Of a DNA stretch of 36,525 nt, positions 30,403 to 36,525 are shown in pieces. A model generated the notes under the pieces. That model was not told the DNA's origin. It did not search any database and was given only the letters and a program-made list of their open reading frames with translations. Position 1 is the stretch's first letter. Each line of letters begins with the position of its first letter. Source of the DNA: an uncultured Paracoccus sp. Its GTDB lineage: Bacteria > Pseudomonadota > Alphaproteobacteria > Rhodobacterales > Rhodobacteraceae. Both the position numbers and the translations under genes were made by a program. The stretch covers positions 1-36,525 of the forward strand of contig CAKTBJ010000032.1 in NCBI GenBank assembly GCA_934533075.1, in the 5' to 3' direction.

Positions 30403-32052
30403 TCAACCGCGCATCAGGGTTTCGGCGGCGGCGCGGGCCTCGGGGGTGACGGTTTCGCCGGCCAGCATCCGGGCCAGTTCTTCCAACCGTGCCGCCTCGT
30501 CCAGAGAGGTTACCGTCGAGGTGGTCATGCCATCGCTGACGGATTTCGCCACAAGGAAATGCGCCGCCCCACGCGCAGCGACCTGCGGCGAATGCGTCAC
30601 CACCAGCACTTGCGCGGTTTCCGCCAGCCGTGCCAGCCGCCGCCCCACCGCGTCCGCCGTGGCGCCGCCCACCCCCCGGTCGATCTCGTCGAAGATCAGC
30701 GTCAACGTCGAAGACCCGCGCGCCAGACAGACCTTCAGCGCCAGCAGGAAGCGCGACAGTTCCCCGCCCGAGGCGATGCGGTCCAGCGGACCCGCCGGGG
30801 CGCCGGGATTCGTGGCCACCGTGAACACAACCGAATCGCTGCCCTCCGGGCCGGGATCGGCGGGGCTGATCCGGGTCTCGAACAGAGCGCGCTCCATCTT
30901 CAGCGGCGCCAGTTCGCCGGCCATCGCCGCGTCCAGCCGCTTTGCCGCCTCGCGGCGGATCTTCGTGGCGCGGGTGGCCTCGGCGGCGAAGGCGGCCTCT
31001 GCCGCCTCGGCGGCGGCGCGCAGGGCGGCCAGCCCGGCCTCGCCGGCGTCGATGCCGGCCAGCCGTCGGTGCAGGTCGTCCGACAGGGTGGCGAGGTCGT
31101 CGGCCAGCACGTCATGCTTGCGGGCCAGCGCGCGGATGGCGAACAGGCGCTCCTCCACCCGCTCCAGCTCCATCGGGTCGAAGCGCATCGCCTCCAGCGC
31201 CGCGTTCACGCCGTCGCTGGCCTCGCCCAGCTCGATCAGTGCCCGCGACAGGGCGTCCAGCGGCGCGTCCAGCCGGCCCTCGGCGGCGGAGGCGGCGGTT
31301 TCCAGCCAGCGGGCGGCATCGACCAGGATGCCCTCCGCCCCGTCGCCGCCCAGCGCCTGCGCGGCGCGGGCGATGTCCTCGCCGACGCGGGCGGCGGCCT
31401 GCATCTGGCGCCGATGCGTGTCCAGCGCGGCTTCCTCGCCGGGTTCGGGAGCCAGCTTGTCCAGTTCGGTCACGGCATGGCGCAGGAAATCCTCCTCGGC
31501 GCGCGCCTCGGCCAGTCGCGCCTCGGTCTCGGCCACCGCCTGCGCGGCCTGCCGGCGCGCCGTCCATGCCGCGCGCAGGGGCGCGGGGTCCAGCCCCGCG
31601 AAGGCATCCAGCAGCGCCAGATGGCCGCGCGGGTTCAGCAAGCCCCGGTCGTCATGCTGGCCGTGCAGTTCCACCAGCACCTCCGACAGTGCCCGCAGCA
31701 CCTCGCCCGAGGCGCGGCGGTCGTTCACGTAACCCGTCTTGCGCCCGTCCGCCGTCACCACCCGGCGCAGGATCAGCGCGCCGTCCTCGGCCTCGGGCAG
31801 CCCGGCCTCGGAAAGGATCGCATGGGCGGGGTGATCGGCGGGCAGGGCGAATTCCGCGACCACCTCGCCCTGCGCCGCGCCCGCGCGGGTCAGGTCGCCG
31901 CGCCCGCGCCAGCCCAGCACGAAGCCCAGGCAATCCAGCAGGATCGACTTGCCGGCCCCGGTCTCGCCGGTCAGCACGTTCAGGCCGGGCGCGAAACCCA
32001 GCTCCTGCCGGTCGATCAGCAGCATGTCGCGGATGTCGAGCGAGCGCAGCAT
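30403..32052 (-). CDS. recN: DNA repair protein RecN
   Basis: A 549-residue SMC-like ATPase. Walker A is GETGAGKS at residues 29-36 after the N-terminal MLRSLDIRDMLLIDRQELGF; the region between is a long Ala/Glu/Arg-rich coiled coil; the C-terminal half has SGGELSRFLLALKV (ABC signature) and TLIFDEIDRGVGGATADAVGRRL (Walker B and D-loop) and VTHSPQVAA. RecN helps hold broken chromosomes together for recombinational repair. The ATG at 32052 directly starts the ATPase domain, 18 bases after the bamD stop, so the two are probably cotranscribed, as often in alphaproteobacteria. Length is near the family norm of 550. Confidence 0.96.
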   Translation of the reverse strand: MLRSLDIRDMLLIDRQELGFAPGLNVLTGETGAGKSILLDCLGFVLGWRGRGDLTRAGAAQGEVVAEFALPADHPAHAILSEAGLPEAEDGALILRRVVTADGRKTGYVNDRRASGEVLRALSEVLVELHGQHDDRGLLNPRGHLALLDAFAGLDPAPLRAAWTARRQAAQAVAETEARLAEARAEEDFLRHAVTELDKLAPEPGEEAALDTHRRQMQAAARVGEDIARAAQALGGDGAEGILVDAARWLETAASAAEGRLDAPLDALSRALIELGEASDGVNAALEAMRFDPMELERVEERLFAIRALARKHDVLADDLATLSDDLHRRLAGIDAGEAGLAALRAAAEAAEAAFAAEATRATKIRREAAKRLDAAMAGELAPLKMERALFETRISPADPGPEGSDSVVFTVATNPGAPAGPLDRIASGGELSRFLLALKVCLARGSSTLTLIFDEIDRGVGGATADAVGRRLARLAETAQVLVVTHSPQVAARGAAHFLVAKSVSDGMTTSTVTSLDEAARLEELARMLAGETVTPEARAAAETLMRG

Positions 32053-32070
32053 GCCCCGCGCGCCGCCGCC

Positions 32071-32925
32071 TTAGAGCCAGTCGCCGCGCAGCACCTGACG
32101 ATAGACCTGGCTGAGCCAGCTATCCCCGCGCGCCTGCGGCTCCAGCCCGCGGCCGCGCAGCGTGCGGTAGGCGTCGGCATAGAAGGGCGAGGACTGGAAG
32201 TTGTGGCCCAGAATCGCCCCCGCCGTCTGCGCCTCGTCGGTCAGGCCCAGCGCCAGATAGGCCTCCACCAGCCGCATCAGGGCCTCGGGCGTGTGGGTGG
32301 TGGTCTGGAAATCCTCGACCACGACGCGGAAGCGGTTGATCGAGGCCGTATAATGCCCGCGCTTGAGGTAATAGCGGCCGATCTCCATCTCCTTCGCCGC
32401 CAGATGGTCGAAGGCGAGGTCGAATTTCAGGATCGCCGAGCGCGCATATTCGCTGTCGGGATATTGCTCGATCACCTCGCGCAGGGCTTGCAGCGCCTGG
32501 AAGGTCAGGCCCTGGTCGCGCCCCACCTCGTCGATCTGGTCGTAATAGGACAGCGCCAGCAGATACTTGGCATAGGCGGCATCCTGGTCGCCCGGATAGG
32601 TGTCGATGAACCGTTGCGCCGCGCCGCGCGCGGATTCGTAGTTGCGGCCCTTGTGATAGGAATAGGCCTGCATGATCAGCGCGCGCTTGGCCCATTCGGA
32701 ATAGGGATAGAGCCGCTCGACCTCGCTGAAATAGCGCACGGCGGTGCGGGGGCTGTTGTTGTTTTCCAGCTCATACTCGCCGCGCTGGTAGATCTGGGCG
32801 GCGGTGAAGCTCTCCATGTTCTCGCGCGACGGATCGCTGCCGCCCCCCAGCATCCCGCAGGCGGAGGTCAGGGCGACCAGCGCCAGCGCGCCGAGGATAT
32901 TTGCTGTCGTTCTTGCGCGCGCCAT
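32071..32925 (-). CDS. bamD: Outer membrane protein assembly factor BamD (lipoprotein)
   Basis: A 284-residue protein. The N-terminal segment MARARTTANILGALALVALTSACG is a lipoprotein signal with the lipobox LTSAC, so it would be lipid-anchored to the inner face of the outer membrane. The body is a run of TPR-like helices typical of BamD/ComL (AQIYQRGEYELENNNSPRTAVRYFSEVERLYPYSEWAKRALIM; RFIDTYPGDQDAAYAKYLLALSYYDQIDEVGRDQ). Role: essential partner of BamA in beta-barrel insertion. I chose the ATG at 32925 because it creates the lipobox; longer frames do not. It lies 141 bases after lpxC with a candidate promoter in between. Confidence 0.95.
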   Translation of the reverse strand: MARARTTANILGALALVALTSACGMLGGGSDPSRENMESFTAAQIYQRGEYELENNNSPRTAVRYFSEVERLYPYSEWAKRALIMQAYSYHKGRNYESARGAAQRFIDTYPGDQDAAYAKYLLALSYYDQIDEVGRDQGLTFQALQALREVIEQYPDSEYARSAILKFDLAFDHLAAKEMEIGRYYLKRGHYTASINRFRVVVEDFQTTTHTPEALMRLVEAYLALGLTDEAQTAGAILGHNFQSSPFYADAYRTLRGRGLEPQARGDSWLSQVYRQVLRGDWL

Positions 32926-32963
32926 CCGCCAACCGCCTGTTAGAAAACACTGACCAAGCCGCC

Positions 32964-33012
32964 CGGCCGGGCGCGGCCCGGCCGTCCTAGCATGAATAAA
33001 GGGCGTGCGCAA
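32964..33012 (-). promoter_or_regulatory. Hairpin and candidate promoter between lpxC and bamD
   Basis: CGGCCGGGC, loop GCG, GCCCGGCCG (32964-32984) is a perfect 9-bp stem in the 141-bp gap. Overlapping its first base on the minus strand, TTGCGC (33007-33012), 17 bases, TAGGAC (32984-32989) could be a promoter for bamD, so the hairpin would be in its leader or block it. The hairpin could instead end lpxC transcription. Both readings are tentative. Confidence 0.35.
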
Positions 33013-33066
33013 AATGGCAATGCGAGGCGGCGGGGGCAAGCCCACAAGTCGCGCCGGCGGCGGATT

Positions 33067-34008
33067 TTATGCCGTCGCCCGGCGCGGTTCCGGCGGGTTT
33101 CCGCGATGCGGCGCCGGACGCAGGCCGGGACCGGGCAGCCGCGCCGCCTGGGCGGGGGTCAGCACCACCCGTTCCCACGCCTCGGGCTGCGCGAACAGCG
33201 CCCGCAGCAGCTTGTTGGTCATGGCGTGACCGGCCCGGCTGCCCTCGTAATGGGCCAGCAGCGGTGCCCCGGCCAGCGCCAGGTCGCCCACCGCGTCCAG
33301 CATCTTGTGGCGCACCGGCTCGTCGCGGTGACGCAACCCGCCGGGGGACAGCACGCGGTCGCCCTCGAACACGACGGCGTTGAAATAGGTGCCGCCCAGC
33401 GCGAGGCCGTTCTTCTGCATCAGTGTCACGTCCGCCTGACGGCAGAAGGTGCGACTGTCGGCCAGTTCGCGCATGAAGGCGCCGTTCACCATGTCCAGGT
33501 GCTTGTGCTGGTGGCCGATGGCGGCATCCGTGAAGTCGATGCTGAAGTCGATCTCCAGCTGCGCGGCCGGGGACAGATGCGCCTCGGCCTCGCCCTCGCG
33601 GACGCTGACGGTGCGCAGCACGCGGATCGCCTCGACCGGGGCGGCCTGGCGGCGGATGCCGGCCTTCAGGATGCCGTCCACGAAGATCGCGGCCGAGCCG
33701 TCGAGGATCGGCACTTCCGGCCCGTCGATGTCGACCAGCGCGTTGTGGATGCCGGTGCCGGCCAGCGCCGCCATGATATGCTCGATCGTCGAGACGGTGG
33801 CGCCGTTGCCGCCGTCCAGCAGCGTGCACAGCTTCGACGGCACCACGCGGTCCCACAGCGCGGGCACGCGCGGGCGGCCGGTAAGGTCGCTGCGCTGGAA
33901 CACGATGCCATGATGGGCCGGCGCGGGCCGGATCACCATGCGCACCGGCGCGCCGGAATGGAGGCCCTGGCCCCTGAACTCCGCCGGATGTGCAATGGTC
34001 GCCTGCAT
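33067..34008 (-). CDS. lpxC: UDP-3-O-acyl-N-acetylglucosamine deacetylase
   Basis: A 313-residue enzyme of the LpxC family. It starts MQATIAHPAEFRGQGLHSG. The zinc ligands are visible as H77 (STIEHIMAALAG), H234 and D238 (RHKMLDAVGDL), and H261 in SRAGHAMTNKLL is the catalytic His. It is the committed step of lipid A synthesis, deacetylating UDP-3-O-acyl-GlcNAc in the cytoplasm. A GAGGCAGAG box precedes the ATG at 34008. It lies downstream of ftsZ in the same direction, as in many alphaproteobacteria, but a strong terminator between them suggests it has its own promoter. Confidence 0.97.
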   Translation of the reverse strand: MQATIAHPAEFRGQGLHSGAPVRMVIRPAPAHHGIVFQRSDLTGRPRVPALWDRVVPSKLCTLLDGGNGATVSTIEHIMAALAGTGIHNALVDIDGPEVPILDGSAAIFVDGILKAGIRRQAAPVEAIRVLRTVSVREGEAEAHLSPAAQLEIDFSIDFTDAAIGHQHKHLDMVNGAFMRELADSRTFCRQADVTLMQKNGLALGGTYFNAVVFEGDRVLSPGGLRHRDEPVRHKMLDAVGDLALAGAPLLAHYEGSRAGHAMTNKLLRALFAQPEAWERVVLTPAQAARLPGPGLRPAPHRGNPPEPRRATA

Positions 34009-34167
34009 CTCTCTGCCTCGTTTTCGTTGGAGGCGGCGGAATCACCCGGCGCGCCCCGTTTCCTGTCATCAGAGCTAGGGGCGCGGGCCGGAACGCTCAA
34101 CCAACGAATTGTTTCGGACTATGACACAATCCGGGTGCTGAGCAGGTAACGGGCTGATAGAAAAGGA

Positions 34168-34192
34168 AAAGGGCCGCGCGGCGCGGCCCTTT
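34168..34192 (-). terminator. Intrinsic terminator after ftsZ
   Basis: On the minus strand AAAGGGCCGCG, a three-base loop and CGCGGCCCTTT form an 11-bp stem followed by TTCCTTTTC, a T-rich tail. It starts 48 bases after the ftsZ stop. This is the best intrinsic terminator in the window. Confidence 0.88.
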
Positions 34193-34239
34193 GCGTGATC
34201 CGGTCGTAACGTCACGACCTTGTGCGGCGTGCGTGGCCC

Positions 34240-35850
34240 TCAGTTCGCCTGACGGCGCAGGAAGGCCGGAACCTCCGACACGTCGCGGGCCTGATCCGGG
34301 TCGGCGAGGTCGTCGAACGAGTCCTGCCGGGCCTTGTTGGTCGCCACACGCTCGCTGACGCGCTCGGCCACGGTGGTCGGCGCGGGGCGGGCGGTGGTGG
34401 CCTCGCGCGCGGAATGCGCCATGCGGTCGATCAGCCGGCCGAGGTTGTTGGTCAGGCCGCGCATGCCGCCTTCCTGCGCCTGCGCGGCGGCCGGCGGCGC
34501 GGGTTCCTCGGTCATGCGGCGGCGCAGGGCACCGGCCGAGCCTTCGGCCGGGCGCGGCGCGGTGAAGCCGGCGGCGGGGCTGTTGATACGCTCGTCCAGC
34601 GAGGGGGCCGGCTGCACGCGCGGCTGCGCGGCATAGGCAGGGCTGGGCATGTCCTCGCCGATGGGCAGGCTGTCCTGCGCGCGCGGCTGATAGGCGCGCG
34701 GCTCGGCCACATGGGTCTCGATGCGCGCGGACGGCTCGATGGCGGGGGCGGCGCGGCGGGCGGGCACCTCCTCGGCGCGGACCGCGGCGGGGGCGGCGGC
34801 CGGAGCCGGCGCGGGGGCGGCGGCGCGCGGGGCCACGGCGGCGGTGGGCGTGGTGTCGCGGCGCGGCGGCACCTGCTCGGCGGCGGGCGAATCGATGCCG
34901 GTGGCGACGACCGAGACGCGCAGCGCCCCCTCCATCGCCGGGTCCAGCGTCGAGCCGACGATGATGTTGGCGTCCTCGTCCACCTTCTCGCGGATGATGT
35001 TGGCGGCCTCGTCCAGTTCGAACAGGGTCAGGTCGTAGCCGCCGGTGATGTTGATCAGCACGCCCTTGGCGCCTTGCAGGCTGATCTCGTCCAGCAGCGG
35101 GTTGGCGATGGCCTTCTCGGCGGCCTGGACGGCGCGGTCCTCGCCCTCGGCGTAGCCGGTGCCCATCATGGCCTTGCCCATCTCGTCCATGACGGCGCGC
35201 ACGTCGGCGAAGTCGAGGTTGATCAGGCCCGGCCGCACCATCAGGTCGGTCACGCCCTTGACGCCCTGATACAGCACGTCGTCGGCCATCGCGAAGGCCT
35301 CGGTGAAGGTCGTGCGCTCGTTCGCCAGCCGGAACAGGTTCTGGTTGGGGATGATGATAAGGGTATCGACGACCTTTTGCAGGGCCTCGATGCCGGCATC
35401 GGCCTGGCGCATGCGCTTGGTGCCCTCGAAGGCGAAGGGCTTGGTGACGACGCCGACGGTCAGGATGCCCATCTCGCGCGCGGCTTGGGCAATGATCGGG
35501 GCGGCGCCGGTGCCGGTGCCGCCGCCCATGCCGGCGGTGATGAAGCACATATGCGCGCCCATCAGATGGTCCACGATGTCCTCGATGGTTTCCTCGGCGG
35601 CGGCAGCGCCGATGGCGGGCTTGGCGCCGGCGCCGAGGCCCTCGGTCACCTTCGGACCCATCTGCACGCGCTTTTCGCTGCGGCTTTGTTGCAGCGCCTG
35701 GGCGTCGGTATTGGCGACGACGAATTCCACACCGTCGAGCTGCTTTTCGATCATGTTGTTGACCGCGTTGCCGCCCGCGCCGCCGACACCGAACACGGTG
35801 ATGCGGGGCTTCAGTTCCTCGTCATCGGTCATCATCAGATTGAGTGCCAT
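34240..35850 (-). CDS. ftsZ: Cell division GTPase FtsZ
   Basis: A 536-residue protein. The tubulin-like core starts with [17 protein letters not shown] and has the GTP-binding loop GGGTGTG at 109-115 ([13 protein letters not shown]), NTDAQAL, and the T7 catalytic region [11 protein letters not shown]. After the core (to about residue 320) comes a long Pro/Ala/Arg-rich linker of about 195 residues and the C-terminal peptide [14 protein letters not shown], which binds FtsA. The ring it forms at midcell drives division. The ATG at 35850 gives [20 protein letters not shown], with AGGACAGGCGAG upstream; longer frames are rejected. The linker is long, as in other Rhodobacteraceae. Confidence 0.97.
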   Translation of the reverse strand: MALNLMMTDDEELKPRITVFGVGGAGGNAVNNMIEKQLDGVEFVVANTDAQALQQSRSEKRVQMGPKVTEGLGAGAKPAIGAAAAEETIEDIVDHLMGAHMCFITAGMGGGTGTGAAPIIAQAAREMGILTVGVVTKPFAFEGTKRMRQADAGIEALQKVVDTLIIIPNQNLFRLANERTTFTEAFAMADDVLYQGVKGVTDLMVRPGLINLDFADVRAVMDEMGKAMMGTGYAEGEDRAVQAAEKAIANPLLDEISLQGAKGVLINITGGYDLTLFELDEAANIIREKVDEDANIIVGSTLDPAMEGALRVSVVATGIDSPAAEQVPPRRDTTPTAAVAPRAAAPAPAPAAAPAAVRAEEVPARRAAPAIEPSARIETHVAEPRAYQPRAQDSLPIGEDMPSPAYAAQPRVQPAPSLDERINSPAAGFTAPRPAEGSAGALRRRMTEEPAPPAAAQAQEGGMRGLTNNLGRLIDRMAHSAREATTARPAPTTVAERVSERVATNKARQDSFDDLADPDQARDVSEVPAFLRRQAN

Positions 35851-35986
35851 CTCGCCTGTCCTTGTCGCTGTCGGGCGCTGCCCGCGCCCCGTGCCTGCCC
35901 GTTGGTCCGCCGGTGCCGCCACGCCTGCGGCACGATCGTCCCGATCCTATCCGCCGGGTCGGGCAACGTCACCCGAAAAACACGGC

Positions 35987-36042
35987 TTATCCACAAAATC
36001 CTGTGTGCGACTCGCACCGAGTCGGCGGCATCTTGCCGATTC
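35987..36042. promoter_or_regulatory. Control region ahead of ftsZ: DnaA box and three GANTC sites
   Basis: In the 225 bases between ftsA and ftsZ a perfect DnaA box TTATCCACA lies at 35987-35995, and GACTC (36009-36013), GAGTC (36019-36023) and GATTC (36038-36042) follow within 34 bp. GANTC is the site methylated by the cell-cycle methylase CcrM, which is conserved in alphaproteobacteria. DnaA and CcrM/GcrA control of ftsZ is known in Caulobacter; the same is suggested here. The promoter boxes themselves I could not assign. Confidence 0.6.
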
Positions 36043-36075
36043 GTCAGGATGTGGTGGATACGCCGCCGACGGCGC

Positions 36076-36525
36076 TCACCAGTTGTTGCGGAACCAGCGA
36101 ACCGCGCGGCGCAGGGAGCGGGCCGGATAGGCCTCCGCCGGCATGTCGAAGTCCCACCATTCGTCTTGCGGATGCGCCGCGAACAGCGCCAGGCCGATGA
36201 TCGCGGAAAAGCCCGGCCCGGTCAGCTGGTCGGGCTGCCCCGCCACCCGCAGCGGCCGCCGGCCCACGCGCACATTCGGTCCCAGCATCCGCGCCGCCAG
36301 CCCGTCCAGCCCCGGAATCTCCGAGGCACCGCCGGTCAGCACGATCTGCCGGCTGGGCATCTCGTCAAAGCCGGCCACGTCCAGAACCGCCCGCACATGC
36401 TCCAGAATTTCCTCGACGCGGGGGCGCATGATGCCGATCAGCTCGGCGCGCGAGACCGCGCGGCGATCCGCCCCCTCGGCACCGTCGAGCTGGATCATGT
36501 CGCGGTCGTCGCGGCCCGTGGCCTC
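36076..36525 (-). CDS. ftsA: Cell division protein FtsA, C-terminal part (cut by window edge)
   Basis: About 149 residues to the edge at 36525. The visible part is the end of the actin-like fold: RPRVEEILEHVRAVLDVAGF, then the second phosphate-binding segment IVLTGGASEIPGLDGLAARML (T-G-G-x-S), VRVGRRPLRV, and GPGFSAIIGLALFA. The C-terminal RSLRRAVRWFRNNW is a short basic amphipathic tail that would hold FtsA at the membrane. It anchors FtsZ filaments through the FtsZ C-terminal peptide. The upstream part lies outside the window. It precedes ftsZ, as in the standard division cluster. Confidence 0.93.
   Translation of the reverse strand, partial: EATGRDDRDMIQLDGAEGADRRAVSRAELIGIMRPRVEEILEHVRAVLDVAGFDEMPSRQIVLTGGASEIPGLDGLAARMLGPNVRVGRRPLRVAGQPDQLTGPGFSAIIGLALFAAHPQDEWWDFDMPAEAYPARSLRRAVRWFRNNW

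Noticed and set aside
34009..34160. Inverted repeat ATTGT...ACAAT around 34120 as a regulator site for lpxC.
   Set aside because: Arms of five bases with a 13-base gap are expected by chance; no other support.

Overview
This is a GC-rich, densely packed, chromosomal stretch from an alphaproteobacterium, very probably a member of the Rhodobacteraceae close to Paracoccus. That placement rests on gene content and order: a taurine TRAP/dehydrogenase cluster, hemD next to a mitofilin-like gene and hemY, kdsD-lptC-lptA-lptB, gpmI-envC-ctpA, and ftsA-ftsZ-lpxC-bamD-recN. All family assignments come from reading motifs and neighbourhood; no database search was possible.

Layout. (1) 1-6561: taurine catabolism. 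The regulator tauR faces right; facing left are tauK, tauL and tauM (TRAP importer), tauX and tauY (taurine dehydrogenase) and the first codons of xsc. Taurine would be imported, oxidised to sulfoacetaldehyde and then cleaved by Xsc. Two direct repeats GTCCAG/CTGGAC in the divergent intergenic region are candidate TauR boxes. (2) 6554-7341: a GNAT acetyltransferase, a TusA-like protein and tRNA-Thr(CGT). (3) 7474-11455 (left): hemD, an alphaproteobacterial Mic60-like gene and hemY. (4) 11498-14373 (right): tsaD, gpsA, a YciI-like gene and an EVE-domain gene. (5) 14746-16088: a DUF4170 gene and a divergent KdtA-like glycosyltransferase. (6) 16089-17327: a small accessory island of visibly different base composition, holding an antitoxin-like gene and a Fic protein with a C-terminal membrane helix, preceded by a promoter with a palindrome. 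(7) 17328-20599 (left): rsh, rpoZ and two tandemly duplicated small membrane-protein genes, one of them frameshifted. (8) 20798-29821 (right): a DMT exporter, RNase D, kdsD, lptC, lptA, lptB, gpmI, an EnvC-like gene and ctpA. A 375-bp non-coding insertion flanked by CTAGATGG repeats separates kdsD from lptC. (9) 29822-30402: a long, highly structured intergenic region between convergent genes. (10) 30403-36525 (left): recN, bamD, lpxC, ftsZ and the 3' part of ftsA.

Much of the window serves the cell envelope and division: Kdo-pathway isomerase, Kdo-transferase-like protein, LPS transport (LptC, LptA, LptB), LpxC, BamD, the EnvC-like factor, CtpA, FtsZ and FtsA. The most interesting signals outside the core genes are the membrane-anchored Fic module and its operator-like palindrome, the cluster of GANTC sites plus a perfect DnaA box ahead of ftsZ, the 375-bp insertion in the kdsD-lptC junction, the branched palindromic element after ctpA, and the frameshifted tandem copy next to rpoZ. 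No CRISPR array, insertion-sequence transposase, prophage or rRNA gene was seen.
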